Assembly: GCF_019264375.1 (NCBI RefSeq)
Contig: NZ_JAHVAI010000006.1
Span: forward strand, 62,001 to 126,000
Direction: 5' to 3'
DNA: 64,000 nt
DNA from: Sedimentimonas flavescens
GTDB taxonomy: Bacteria > Pseudomonadota > Alphaproteobacteria > Rhodobacterales > Rhodobacteraceae
Shown here: positions 34,843 through 44,269 of the stretch, piece after piece
Position numbering within the stretch: the first letter of the stretch is position 1
Layout: every line of letters starts with the position of its first letter
Notes under the pieces: model-generated
What the model was told of the DNA's origin: nothing
The model's input: the letters and a program-made list of their open reading frames with translations, nothing else
Databases searched by the model: none
Program-made: the position numbers and the translations under genes

Positions 34843-36029
34843 TTCACCACGCTCCATTGCACCACGGGGCGCGCCGCGTTCCAACCGCGCATTCCGCCAA
34901 GGGGCACCGCCTGCGCAAGATCGATCCGCAGCAGATCGCCGCCATGAGCCGCCTGCATCTGCGCCAAAAGTGCTTCGGTTTCCAGCGTCACACCATTGGC
35001 CACAAGCCGCGTGCCTTCTGGCAGCATCGGCCACAGCGCCGCGTAAAGTTCCGCATTTCCGCCGCCACCCACGAAGACCGCATCCGGCAGGGGCAGCCCC
35101 GCCAGAGCCTCGGGCGCACGGCCCTCGAGAGCCTGCATCCGGCCCGCCAGACCAAAGCCCGCGATATTGGCTCGGATATTGGTCACGCGATCAGCGCGCG
35201 TCTCGACCGCGATCGCGCGGCCGCCCGCAAGGCACCACTCGACCGAGATCGAGCCCGACCCGCCGCCGATATCCCACAGCAACTCACCCGGTCGCGGTGC
35301 AAGCGCCGAGAGTGTCAACGCGCGCACGGGCCGCTTGGTGATCTGGCCGTCATGCTGGAATGCGTCATCCGGCAGGCCAGAGGCGCGTGATAGACCCGCG
35401 TCTTTGGGCAGGTTCGCACCGTCAATGGCTACCGCAACCGGCGCCGCTATGCCGGTAACGTCGAAGCCTTCGGCGTTGGCCTGCCGCAGCCGCTCCTGCG
35501 TGCCGCCGAGGCGTTCAAGCACCGTCAGCCGTGCCGCACCGAAGCCCGCCGCAACCAACCAGTCGGCCAGCATCGCCGGAGCGGCACCATCGCGCAGCGT
35601 CACCACCGCGCGCACGCCGCGCGCCAGAATGGGGCGCAGCCGCGCGAAATGCGCCGCATGGAGACCCATGCAGACCGTTTCCTCGATCTTCCAGCCCATC
35701 CGAGCACAGGCCAACGAGAACACCCCCGCCAGCGGGATCGCGCGCCACTCGCCCGGCTCCAGATGGCGGGCAAGGGTGCTGCCCGCGCCGAACCAGAACG
35801 GGTCACCCGAGGCCAGCACCACGGTGGGACGCCCGCGCCATTCCAACACCGGGGCAATATCGAAGGGTACCGGCCAAGCACGCCCGCGCGCGTCCGCCGC
35901 CACCAGATCCAGGTGACGCGGTCCGCCAAAGATCACCTCGGCGCCCGCAATCGCCGCACGGCTTGCATCCGACAGCCCTTCAAGGCCATCTTCGCCCAGA
36001 CCGACGATTTTCAGCCACGGATCAGCCAT
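34839..36029 (-). CDS. cobL: Precorrin-6Y C5,15-methyltransferase (decarboxylating) CobL
   Basis: CobL is a bifunctional enzyme that methylates C5 and C15 and decarboxylates the C12 acetate to give precorrin-8x. The 396-residue protein joins a CbiE-like methyltransferase (1-200; IVGLGEDGLEGLSDASRAAI, ASGDPFWFGAG) and a CbiT-like Rossmann methyltransferase (about 215-396; LLWDIGGGSGSISVEW, AVFVGGGG). The start at MADPWLKIV shares CATG with the opposite-strand cobK start. Overlap with cobE is 4 nt. Confidence 0.95.
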   Translation of the reverse strand: MADPWLKIVGLGEDGLEGLSDASRAAIAGAEVIFGGPRHLDLVAADARGRAWPVPFDIAPVLEWRGRPTVVLASGDPFWFGAGSTLARHLEPGEWRAIPLAGVFSLACARMGWKIEETVCMGLHAAHFARLRPILARGVRAVVTLRDGAAPAMLADWLVAAGFGAARLTVLERLGGTQERLRQANAEGFDVTGIAAPVAVAIDGANLPKDAGLSRASGLPDDAFQHDGQITKRPVRALTLSALAPRPGELLWDIGGGSGSISVEWCLAGGRAIAVETRADRVTNIRANIAGFGLAGRMQALEGRAPEALAGLPLPDAVFVGGGGNAELYAALWPMLPEGTRLVANGVTLETEALLAQMQAAHGGDLLRIDLAQAVPLGGMRGWNAARPVVQWSVVK

Positions 36030-36786
36030 GACGCGCATCCTTCTTCTGGGCGGCACCACCGAAGCCAGCCGCATGGCCCGCGCGCTGGCCGAGGCTGGCC
36101 TGCCCGCCGTCTTTTCCTATGCCGGCCGGACCGAAGCGCCCGTGGCCCAGCCGATCCCCACGCGGGTCGGCGGCTTTGGCGGCCCGGAGGGGCTGGCCGA
36201 ATACATCCGTTCCGAGGCGATCACCCATGTGATCGACGCAACCCACCCCTTCGCCGCGCAGATGAGCCGCAATGCGATCACCGCCTGCGCGGTCAGTCAC
36301 ACGCCGCTGCTGGCACTGGAACGCCCCGCATGGGTGGCGCAACCCGGTGATAGCTGGACCCATGTGCCCGATATGGCGGGTGCCGTCGCGGCCCTGCCCG
36401 ACACCCCGGCGCGCGTTTTTCTGGCCATCGGCAAGCAGAACCTGACGGCCTTTGCCGTCAAACCGCAGCACCATTACCTGCTGCGCCTTGTCGATCCGCC
36501 CGAGGGTGCCCTGCCGCTGCCCGACGCGCAGGCTGTGATCGCCCGTGGCCCGTTCTCGCCCGAGGGCGACGAGGCCCTGCTGCGCGCCCACGCCATCACC
36601 CATATCGTCGCCAAGAACGCGGGCGGTGCCGGGGCCGAGGCGAAGCTGATCGCCGCGCGCGCCCTGCACCTGCCGGTGATCCTGATCGACCGCCCCGCCC
36701 TGCCCCCGCGCGAAACGGTGGCCAGCGTGGATAAGGCTCTGGCGTGGATCGCCCATCACCGCCCCCCTGCCGAGCGCGGCGTGTAA
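36028..36786 (+). CDS. cobK: Precorrin-6A reductase CobK
   Basis: CobK reduces precorrin-6A to precorrin-6B with NADPH. The 252-residue protein begins directly with its Rossmann motif MTRILLLGGTTEASRMARAL and contains DATHPFAAQMSRNA, FLAIGKQNL and HIVAKNAGGAGAEAKLIAARAL, all typical of CobK/CbiJ. It is the only plus-strand gene inside the minus-strand cob operon. Its ATG shares CATG with the cobL start and its last 31 nt overlap the 3' end of cobJ, so it is antisense to the operon transcript. A weak GGAT is the only ribosome binding site candidate. Confidence 0.94.
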   Translation: MTRILLLGGTTEASRMARALAEAGLPAVFSYAGRTEAPVAQPIPTRVGGFGGPEGLAEYIRSEAITHVIDATHPFAAQMSRNAITACAVSHTPLLALERPAWVAQPGDSWTHVPDMAGAVAALPDTPARVFLAIGKQNLTAFAVKPQHHYLLRLVDPPEGALPLPDAQAVIARGPFSPEGDEALLRAHAITHIVAKNAGGAGAEAKLIAARALHLPVILIDRPALPPRETVASVDKALAWIAHHRPPAERGV

Positions 36787-37496
36787 ACCCATTTGCCCAC
36801 CCGCCGCGTCGCCGAATTGCCGACGATGACGACGGTGCGCATATCGGCCATCTCGGGCGTGGCCTCGGCCAGCGGCACGGTCACGATCCGCTCTTCCGGG
36901 GTCGAGACCGCGCGGGCGAACAGGATCAGCCGCTCGGGTTCGCACTCCTCGCGCAGCACCTCGAGCACCCGCTCGAACTGATGCGGGCGCGATTTGGAGC
37001 GCGGGTTATAGAAGGCCATCGCGAAATCGCCCCGCGCGGCATGGCGCAGACGATGCTCGACCATCTCGAAGGGTTTGAGGTTGTCGCTAAGGTTGATGGC
37101 GCAGAAATCATGCCCAAGCGGCGCACCGGCATGGGCGGCGGCGGCCAGCATGGCGGTGATACCGGGCAGAATGCGGATGTCGGTCTGCGCGAACTCGGGC
37201 GCCACCTCCAGCGCCTCGAAAAGCGCCGAGGCCATGGCGAAAACCCCGGGATCGCCCGAGGAGACCACGACGACCCGCTTGCCCGCAGCCGCCATTTCCA
37301 GCGCGTGGCGCGCACGGTCCAGCTCAACCCGGTTATCGGAGGGGTGCAGCGTCAGCCCCTCGCGCGCGGCGACGCGGGCGACATAGGGGATGTAACCTAC
37401 CACATCGGTGGCCTCGGCCAGCGCGGCCGAGACCTCGGGCGTCACCAGATCCTCGGCCCCCGGCCCGAGCCCCGCAACGGCAATCCAGCCGCTCAT
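36756..37496 (-). CDS. cobJ: Precorrin-3B C17-methyltransferase CobJ
   Basis: CobJ methylates C17 and drives ring contraction to precorrin-4. The 246-residue protein has AVAGLGPGAEDLVTPEVSAAL, VVGYIPYVARV, VVVVSSGDPGVFAMASALFE, ILPGITAMLAAAAHAGAPLGHDFCAINLSD and FAMAFYNPRSKSRPHQ, all diagnostic. It overlaps cobI by 4 nt and runs 31 nt into the end of the convergent cobK. Confidence 0.97.
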   Translation of the reverse strand: MSGWIAVAGLGPGAEDLVTPEVSAALAEATDVVGYIPYVARVAAREGLTLHPSDNRVELDRARHALEMAAAGKRVVVVSSGDPGVFAMASALFEALEVAPEFAQTDIRILPGITAMLAAAAHAGAPLGHDFCAINLSDNLKPFEMVEHRLRHAARGDFAMAFYNPRSKSRPHQFERVLEVLREECEPERLILFARAVSTPEERIVTVPLAEATPEMADMRTVVIVGNSATRRVGKWVYTPRSAGGR

Positions 37497-38233
37497 TCCG
37501 CGGCCTCCGCGATCTCGGGGCGGCGGCCCTGTCCGTGGACAAGGACGATAGCGAAATAGGGGCAGTCGTGATCCTCGACCTCGGCCAGTCGATCGACGCG
37601 CTGCCCCTTCATGGTGCCACGCTCAACCAGCCAGGCCTCGCCCAACCGGCCCGCGCGGGCCAGCGCGCGCTTGACGCGCGGCAGGTTGCGGCCGGTCTTC
37701 ATGATGACCAGCGCATCCGAACCCGCGGCATGGGCGGCCAGCTCATCCTCGGGCAGGGTGCCCATCAGGATGGTCAGCACATCGTCGCCCCAGGTGATCG
37801 GCTGGCCGGTCACGTTCCAGCAGCCGGTCATGCCGGTGATGCCCGGGATCACGTCCACCTGCACCCGGTCCTTGAGCCGGATGTAGAGATGCATGAACGA
37901 GCCGTAGAAGAAGGGGTCGCCCTCGCACAGCACGACGACCTCCTGCGTGGCGGCCAGATCGGCCAGGCGGTTCGCCCAGTCGTCGTAGAACTCGGCCAGC
38001 AGGCGGATATACTCGGGGCTGTCGAAGGGGATCTCGGTCGTGACCGGATATTCCATCGGGTATTCCAGCGCGCCCACGGCCAGCATCCCCTCGACGATCT
38101 GGCGCGCCTGGCCCTTGCGGCCCTTCTTGCGGAAATAGGCGACATGGGTCGCGCCCCGGATCGCGCGATCCGAGCGCACCGACATCAGTTCCGGGTCACC
38201 GGGGCCAAGGCCCGCGCAAATGATCCTGCCCAT
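37493..38233 (-). CDS. cobI: Precorrin-2 C20-methyltransferase CobI
   Basis: CobI methylates precorrin-2 at C20 to precorrin-3A. The 246-residue protein shows IICAGLGPGDPELMSVRSDRAI, HVAYFRKKGRKGQARQI, VVLCEGDPFFYGSFMHLYIRL and VIPGITGMTGCWNVTGQPITWGDD, matching CobI. It starts 3 nt after cobH and overlaps cobJ by 4 nt. Confidence 0.97.
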   Translation of the reverse strand: MGRIICAGLGPGDPELMSVRSDRAIRGATHVAYFRKKGRKGQARQIVEGMLAVGALEYPMEYPVTTEIPFDSPEYIRLLAEFYDDWANRLADLAATQEVVVLCEGDPFFYGSFMHLYIRLKDRVQVDVIPGITGMTGCWNVTGQPITWGDDVLTILMGTLPEDELAAHAAGSDALVIMKTGRNLPRVKRALARAGRLGEAWLVERGTMKGQRVDRLAEVEDHDCPYFAIVLVHGQGRRPEIAEAAE

Positions 38234-38236
38234 TTC

Positions 38237-38866
38237 TCACTCCTTCCGAGAGGCGAGCGCGTTGACCGCCGCCACGGTGATTGCCGAGCCGCCCAGTCGT
38301 CCCTCGACCGCCATCGCGGGCACGGGGGCTGCCTCCATCAACGCCGCTTTCGATTCCGCCGCACCGATGAAACCGACGGGGCAGCCGATGATCGCGGCGG
38401 GGCGCGGGCAGGCTGGGTCTTCGAGCATGTTCAGCAGGTGAAACAGCGCCGTCGGCGCGTTGCCGATGGCCACAACCGCGCCTGCAAGCTTCGGGCGCCA
38501 CAGCTCCAGCGCGGCGGCCGAGCGGGTATTGCCCATCTCGCGCGCCATCTCGGGGACGCGGGGATCTTGCAGGGTGCAGATGATCTCGTTGTTCGCGGGC
38601 AGGCGCGCGCGGGTAATACCCTCGCTGACCATACGCGCGTCGCACAGGATCGGCGCGCCAGCCTCAAGCGCCGCGCGGGCTGCAATCGCCATGCCGGGGG
38701 TGAAGCGGACGCATTCCTCAAGCCCGACCATGCCCGCCGCATGGATCATGCGGACCACCACGACCTCCTCCTCGGGGGTGAAGCGGGCCAGATCGGCCTC
38801 GGCCCGGATGGTGGCGAAGGACTGCACATAGATCGTCGCGCCGTCCTTTTCGTATTCGTAAGGCAT
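38237..38866 (-). CDS. cobH: Precorrin-8X methylmutase CobH
   Basis: CobH moves the C11 methyl to C12, giving hydrogenobyrinate. The 209-residue protein contains MIHAAGMVGLEECVRFTPG with the catalytic histidine, LCDARMVSEGITRARLPANNEIIC, AVVAIGNAPTALFHLLNML and AAIIGCPVGFIGAAESKAAL. Its ATG overlaps the cobG stop (TGATG). It stands in order with cobG, cobI and cobJ. Confidence 0.97.
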   Translation of the reverse strand: MPYEYEKDGATIYVQSFATIRAEADLARFTPEEEVVVVRMIHAAGMVGLEECVRFTPGMAIAARAALEAGAPILCDARMVSEGITRARLPANNEIICTLQDPRVPEMAREMGNTRSAAALELWRPKLAGAVVAIGNAPTALFHLLNMLEDPACPRPAAIIGCPVGFIGAAESKAALMEAAPVPAMAVEGRLGGSAITVAAVNALASRKE

Positions 38867-39993
38867 CAGGAGAACTCCGGGAGATCGGGAATTTCGGTGG
38901 GGTCGAGGGCCACGCGGAGGGGCGTATCCGCCGCCGTGCCATCGGGGATGAGGTCATAGCCGCGCGCGGTGGCGACCAGAGTCAGATCGGCACGCGTGGG
39001 CCAGCCACAACCCTTGGCGCAGCCCGAGACATGCAGGATGCGCCCCTTGGGAACGCGCGGCGCAAGGGCGCGCGCCAGATCGCGCGTCGGCCCCTCGGCC
39101 TGAAGGCAGCCGGGCGCGCCGGTGCAGGCATAGACGCGCAGAAGCGGATCAGTGGCATCGGTGATCAGGCCCGGCAGTTCTGGCATCGCGCGCAGCCCCT
39201 CGATCAGTACCATGCGCCAGGGCGTGATGCGCAGCGGGCCAAGGCGGCCCAGCGCCCAGAAGGTCTCGGCCTGCATCTGGCCGAACTCGAAGGCCACAAG
39301 CGCGCCCTGCGCAACCAACCCCGGGCCGGGGGGGGCAAGCGCGGGCGCGGGTGCCAGCGTCGCGCCCTCGGGGCGCGCGCCGCGTTCGATCAGAGAGGCC
39401 ATCCGGCCCCGACCGTTCACAACCCCACCCAGATCGACGAACCAGCGCGCCAGATCGACGGCGGCCTGCGCGGCAGCCTCGGGCGCGACGGGCGCGCCCA
39501 GGTCCATTCCGGCCGCGCGCAAGATCAGGCGCCCATCCGCCGCACGTTCAAGGCGAATGTCGGCGGGCGTGTCGGCCATCAGCGGCGCAGGCCCAATATC
39601 GAGGGCAAAGCCAAACTTGCCGGGCAGCGCGGGCGCATCGGCCAGTGCTGCGACCAGATCACCCGCCAGCACATCGGTCTGGGTATCGGCGAAGGGGGTA
39701 ACGATGACATTGCGCCGGGTCTCGGCAGCGATATCGGCGTCGATCAGTCCAAGCGCGGTCAGATCGGCGATCAGAGCGGGATGGGTTTCCGGGCTCACGC
39801 CGCGCAGTTGCACATTGGCGCGGCCCGACAGGTCGATCAGCCCATTGCCGTGGGCGCGCGCGGCGGTCGCAATCCCCGCCGCCTGCTCGGGCGTGATCCG
39901 CCCACCGCGCGGACGCACCCGCACAACCAGCCCGTCGCCCGAGGCCATCGGACGCAGCGCGCCGGGGCACCAGCCTTGCACCTTGAAGCTCAT
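38866..39993 (-). CDS. cobG: Precorrin-3B synthase CobG
   Basis: CobG is an oxygen-dependent monooxygenase with a [4Fe-4S] centre that hydroxylates precorrin-3A, marking the aerobic route. The 375-residue protein resembles nitrite/sulfite reductases: ferredoxin-like half-domains (GLIDLSGRANVQLRGVS) and cluster cysteines in YACTGAPGCLQ (C-x5-C) and VSGCAKGCGWP (C-x3-C). It was started at MSFKVQGW (39993), overlapping the cobN stop by 4 nt; an upstream extension is unsupported. Its presence contrasts with Rhodobacter capsulatus, which uses CobZ for this step. Confidence 0.94.
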   Translation of the reverse strand: MSFKVQGWCPGALRPMASGDGLVVRVRPRGGRITPEQAAGIATAARAHGNGLIDLSGRANVQLRGVSPETHPALIADLTALGLIDADIAAETRRNVIVTPFADTQTDVLAGDLVAALADAPALPGKFGFALDIGPAPLMADTPADIRLERAADGRLILRAAGMDLGAPVAPEAAAQAAVDLARWFVDLGGVVNGRGRMASLIERGARPEGATLAPAPALAPPGPGLVAQGALVAFEFGQMQAETFWALGRLGPLRITPWRMVLIEGLRAMPELPGLITDATDPLLRVYACTGAPGCLQAEGPTRDLARALAPRVPKGRILHVSGCAKGCGWPTRADLTLVATARGYDLIPDGTAADTPLRVALDPTEIPDLPEFS

Positions 39994-42900
39994 GGCGTGC
40001 CCTCCAGCGTTGCGGCGATCGAGTTGCGGCGCGTCGCCCACAGACCGGCCTCGGCCAGCCGCTGAAACAGATCGCGCATCGCGGCCAGCGCCTCGGGGTT
40101 GGCCTCTTGCATGAAGGCCACGATCTCGTCGCGGCCAAGCGTCGCCTCGTGGTACAGGTCGAACAGATGCGGCGGCACCACCTGCGCCAGATGCGCAAAG
40201 GCCGCCATGTGATCGAGCGTCGCCGCGATCTCGGCCGCACCGCGATAGCCATGGGCCGTCATGCCATCCGACCAGGCCGGATTCGCGGCACGGGCGCGCA
40301 CGACACGGGCGATCTCTTCGGTCAGGGTGCGGGCGCGGGGGCGGTCGGGTTGCGTCGCATCCAGGTGGTAAAGCGCGGGTTTCGCCGCCCCAAGCCGTGC
40401 GAGCGCCGCGGCAAAGCCTGCCTCATGCGCGGCATAATCGGCGGCCAAAAGCACGTCGCTTTCGGGCAGATCCTGCGCATGAACGAAACTGTCGGCGCCC
40501 TTCAGGCGCGCCTCAAGCCCGGCACGGTCATCGCGGCTTTGCCCATCCGCGCCGATGGCGAAGGACGAGGCCGCGATCCAGGCCTCTCCGGCCGCGGCGC
40601 GGGCCTCGGGGGTGAAAGCGTCCATCGCGGTGCCCATGCCAAGGCCATACTGGCCGGGGCGCGGGCCGAAGACGCGGGCGGCGCGGGCCAGATAGGGGTT
40701 GTCCTCGGGCGCCTCATCGCGTGCGGCAAGTGCTGCGGCCCCGGTCTCGAAGAGCTGCGCAAGACCCGGGAACACATCGCGGAACAGCCCCGAGACCCGT
40801 AGCGTCACGTCGATACGCGGACGGCCAAGCAGCGCCAGCGCGATCACCTCGACCCCGCTCACCCGGCCCGAGCTGGCATCCCAAACCGGCTGCAACCCGG
40901 CCAGATGCAGAGCCATGGCAAATTCCTCGCCCGCCGTGCGCATCGTGGCCGAGCCCCAGAGGTCAATCACCAGCCCCTTGGGCCAGTCGCCCTGATCCTG
41001 CAAATGGCGGCGCAGGAGTTCCTCGGCCAGCTTGACGCCCTGACCATGCGCTGCCCGGCTTGGCACCGCGCGCGGATCGACGGAAAAGAGGTTCCGCCCT
41101 GTCGGCAGCACGTCCGAGCGCCCGCGCGAGGGCGAACCCGACGGCCCCGGCGCGATGCGACGACCGGCCAGCGCATCCAGCACGCCCGCGCGCTCCTGCG
41201 CGCCGCAGATGCCGGTGCCGAAGACATGCAGCCCCTCGCCGAACTGGCTTTCCTTGATGTCGCAGACGAAGCGGTCGATGCGGGTGATCGCCTCGGCGGC
41301 GCTGGCCAGCGCGGGAATGCCAAGGTCGTCCTCGACGCCCGAGGCGCGGGCCTCGGCGCGGATGTCGGAGATCAGGCGATCACGCCGCGCGGGGTCAAGC
41401 CCGTCGGCGGTCGAGTATTCATCAAGCAGTCGCTCAAGATGCGTCATTCCTTCGGGGACCGAGGCCGCGACCTGCGGCGGCGGCACATGGCCCACGGTGA
41501 CCGCCCCGATACGGCGCTTGGCCTGCGCGGCCTCGCCGGGGTCATTAACGATGAAGGGGTAGATCACGGGCGTCGCACCGATCAGCGCCTCGGGCCAGCA
41601 GGCGCCCGAGAGCGCCACGGCCTTACCCGGCAGCCACTCCAGTGTGCCATGCGCGCCCATATGCACCAGCGCGTCGATCCCCTGCGCGCGCAGCCACAGA
41701 TAGAAGGCCACATAGCCATGGCGCGGGGTGCGCGTCAGGTCGTGGTAATCGTCATCGCGGGTGGTTGCATCGCCGCGCTCGGGTTGCAGCGCGACGAGGG
41801 CCGAGCCGCAGCGTAGGGCCGCGAAGTGGAAGGAGTTATCCGTCACCGAAGGGTCATCGCTCGGCGCACCCCATGTGGCGGTCAGATCGTCGCGCAACGC
41901 CTGCGGCAGGGTCGCCAGCGCGGCAAGGTAATCGTCCATCGGCCAGGAAACGCGCGTCTCGGCCAGCGCGCCCAGATCGGCCGGGGGGGCGATGTCATGC
42001 CCCCCCTTAGCCAGCGCGGTCAGCAGTTCCTCGGTCGAGGCCAGCGCATCGAGGCCCACCGCATGGGCCATCTGCCAGGCCCGCCCCGGATAGGTCGAGA
42101 GCACCACGGCCAGCTTGCGCTGTGCCGGTCCGAGCTGACCAAGCCGGTGCCAGGCGACGACGCGGGCCACCACGGCCTCGATCCGCTCGGCATCGGCGCG
42201 GTGGGCAAAGCGGGAATACTGAAGATCGGCGTCCTTGCGACCGGGTTGCTTGAAAGAGACAACGCCGCCAAACAACCGCCCGTCCACCTCGGGCAGAACC
42301 ACATGCATGGCAAGATCGGCGGGGGAGAGGCCGCGCTCGGCCTCCGCCCAATCGCGGCGGCGCGCGGTGGACAGCGCCACCTGAAAGACCGGGCAACCGA
42401 AGGCGTCGAACGGCGTGCGCCCATCCAGCCCCTGCGCCGAGAAAGCGGTGGCATTGACCACGGCCACCGGCGCAAGCCCCTGCCCCGCAAGCCAATCGGC
42501 AAATCCCGGCGCCTTGAGCGAGGCCGCGAACACACCGCAGGCGGCGAAGCCCGCGCGGCGCAGCGCCGCGATCAGCGCATCGACCGGGTCGGTATCGGCC
42601 GCCGTCAGATAAGAGCGGTAGAAGCTGACCAGAACCAGCGGCCCCTTGGGCGGCGTGTCGATCACACCTGCCTGCGGGTCATAGAACCCCATCGCCGGAA
42701 CCTCGGTCGCGCCCTCGACGGGCGCGGCACTCAGCCCGGCGGCCTCGGCTAGCGCTGCCAGCGCGGCCTGCGCGGCCACCGCCCCGCCCGCATCGCACAG
42801 ATCCTTGAGCCGCCGCAGCACTGGCACCGGCAGGGTCGAGACCTCATCGAGCCGCGTATCCTCGCGCCCGTCGGCGGGCAGTACCGCCAGCGCGATCCCG

Positions 42901-43220
42901 CGACGCCGCGCGAGATCCTGAATCGAGGCGATGCCGTAGGGCCAATAAGGCTCGCCCCCGATCAGGCGGATCAGGATTGCCTTGGCGCCTTCCAGCGTTT
43001 GTTCAACATAGGTATCGACCGAGATCGGATGTTTGAGCGCCACGATATTGGCCAGCCGCAGCGTCGGCAGCCCGCCCGACGCGCAATGCCAGCCCGCCGC
43101 GAAAGCGCCGAGATCGGAATCCGAGAGGGACAGCACGACCATCTCTGCGGGCGTCTGCCCCAGATCGGTCGGCGTCTCGGTTTCCTCGAGCCCGTGGCTT
43201 TCGCGGAAGACGACATGCAT
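39990..43220 (-). CDS. cobN: Cobaltochelatase subunit CobN
   Basis: CobN is the large subunit of the ATP-dependent aerobic cobaltochelatase that inserts Co(II) into hydrogenobyrinate a,c-diamide together with CobS and CobT. The 1076-residue protein has the magnesium-chelatase H/CobN signatures DALVHMGAHGTLEWLPGKAVAL, YPFIVNDPGEAAQAKRRIGAV, HLERLLDEYSTADGLDP and VIDLWGSATMRTAGEEFAMAL. It is shorter than the roughly 1275-residue Pseudomonas denitrificans protein. CobS and CobT chelatase subunits are not in this window. It overlaps cobW by one base (TGATG) and cobG by 4 nt. Confidence 0.95.
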   Translation of the reverse strand: MHVVFRESHGLEETETPTDLGQTPAEMVVLSLSDSDLGAFAAGWHCASGGLPTLRLANIVALKHPISVDTYVEQTLEGAKAILIRLIGGEPYWPYGIASIQDLARRRGIALAVLPADGREDTRLDEVSTLPVPVLRRLKDLCDAGGAVAAQAALAALAEAAGLSAAPVEGATEVPAMGFYDPQAGVIDTPPKGPLVLVSFYRSYLTAADTDPVDALIAALRRAGFAACGVFAASLKAPGFADWLAGQGLAPVAVVNATAFSAQGLDGRTPFDAFGCPVFQVALSTARRRDWAEAERGLSPADLAMHVVLPEVDGRLFGGVVSFKQPGRKDADLQYSRFAHRADAERIEAVVARVVAWHRLGQLGPAQRKLAVVLSTYPGRAWQMAHAVGLDALASTEELLTALAKGGHDIAPPADLGALAETRVSWPMDDYLAALATLPQALRDDLTATWGAPSDDPSVTDNSFHFAALRCGSALVALQPERGDATTRDDDYHDLTRTPRHGYVAFYLWLRAQGIDALVHMGAHGTLEWLPGKAVALSGACWPEALIGATPVIYPFIVNDPGEAAQAKRRIGAVTVGHVPPPQVAASVPEGMTHLERLLDEYSTADGLDPARRDRLISDIRAEARASGVEDDLGIPALASAAEAITRIDRFVCDIKESQFGEGLHVFGTGICGAQERAGVLDALAGRRIAPGPSGSPSRGRSDVLPTGRNLFSVDPRAVPSRAAHGQGVKLAEELLRRHLQDQGDWPKGLVIDLWGSATMRTAGEEFAMALHLAGLQPVWDASSGRVSGVEVIALALLGRPRIDVTLRVSGLFRDVFPGLAQLFETGAAALAARDEAPEDNPYLARAARVFGPRPGQYGLGMGTAMDAFTPEARAAAGEAWIAASSFAIGADGQSRDDRAGLEARLKGADSFVHAQDLPESDVLLAADYAAHEAGFAAALARLGAAKPALYHLDATQPDRPRARTLTEEIARVVRARAANPAWSDGMTAHGYRGAAEIAATLDHMAAFAHLAQVVPPHLFDLYHEATLGRDEIVAFMQEANPEALAAMRDLFQRLAEAGLWATRRNSIAATLEGTP

Positions 43221-44266
43221 CAGGCGGCAGCACCTTCCATCAGCACGGCGCGGATCGCGTCTTCGTTCACATCGTCATGCTCGGCGATGACGACAAGCGC
43301 GGTGCGGCGGGTGTCAGCGCCCCAGGGGCGGTCGAACTGGTGGCGCACACGCTCGCCCACGGCCTGTACCAGCAGGCGCATCGGCTTGCCCGACACGGCG
43401 ACATGACCCTTGACGCGCAGGATGTTTTGCTCCCGCGCGAGGCGTTCAATCGCAGCGACGAGGCGCGCGGGATCGGCCACCTCGGGCAGCTCGATCACGA
43501 CCGTGTCGAAATCGTCATGCTCGTGGTCGCCATGGTCATCGTGATGCGAGGGGCGCGCGGCCAGATCGTCCTCGGCGGCGGCACCAAGACCCAGGATCAC
43601 CTTGGGGTCGATCACGCCCTCGGTCAGCGGCAGGATCGGCAGCTTGCGCGGCGCCTCGGCCTCAATCACGGCGCGCGCGGCGCTCAGGCCCGCTTCACCG
43701 GCAAGGTCGGCCTTGGACAGTAGGACAATGTCGGCGCAGGCGATCTGGTCTTCGAACACCTCGGACAGCGGCGTTTCATGGTCGATGGAGTCGTCGGCCT
43801 CGCGCTGCGCATTCACCGCCTCGACATCGGGGGCGAAGCGGCCCGCAGCGACAGCTTCGGCATCGGCCAGCGCGATCACGCCATCGACCGTGATGCGCGA
43901 GCGGATCGCCGGCCAGTCAAAGGCCTTAAGCAGCGGTTTGGGCAGCGCAAGACCCGAGGTCTCGATCAGGATGTGATCGGGGCGGGTCGGGCGCGCCATC
44001 AGCGCCTCGATGGTGGGGATGAAGTCATCGGCGACGGTGCAGCAGATGCAGCCATTGGCCAGCTCGACGATGTTCTCGTCGGGGCAGTTCTCATCGGCAC
44101 ACTGGCGCAGGATCTCGCCGTCAACGCCGACGGTGCCAAACTCGTTGACCAGCACGGCCAGCTTCTTGCCCTGCGGATTGGCCATCAGGTGGCGGATCAG
44201 CGTCGTCTTGCCCGCGCCGAGAAAGCCGGTGATCACGGTCACGGGGATTTTGGTCAGGTCGGTCAT
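43220..44266 (-). CDS. cobW: CobW GTPase (G3E metallochaperone family)
   Basis: CobW is a GTP-dependent metallochaperone proposed to deliver cobalt to CobNST. The 348-residue protein has the P-loop GFLGAGKTT (14-22), the metal-binding GCICC motif (CxCC), ILIETSGLALPKPLL, LLSKADLAG (NKxD-like) and a histidine/aspartate-rich linker (HHDDHGDHEHDDFD, about 240-253), then the CobW C-terminal domain. It sits 3 nt after DUF1636 and overlaps cobN. Confidence 0.96.
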   Translation of the reverse strand: MTDLTKIPVTVITGFLGAGKTTLIRHLMANPQGKKLAVLVNEFGTVGVDGEILRQCADENCPDENIVELANGCICCTVADDFIPTIEALMARPTRPDHILIETSGLALPKPLLKAFDWPAIRSRITVDGVIALADAEAVAAGRFAPDVEAVNAQREADDSIDHETPLSEVFEDQIACADIVLLSKADLAGEAGLSAARAVIEAEAPRKLPILPLTEGVIDPKVILGLGAAAEDDLAARPSHHDDHGDHEHDDFDTVVIELPEVADPARLVAAIERLAREQNILRVKGHVAVSGKPMRLLVQAVGERVRHQFDRPWGADTRRTALVVIAEHDDVNEDAIRAVLMEGAAA

Positions 44267-44269
44267 TGC

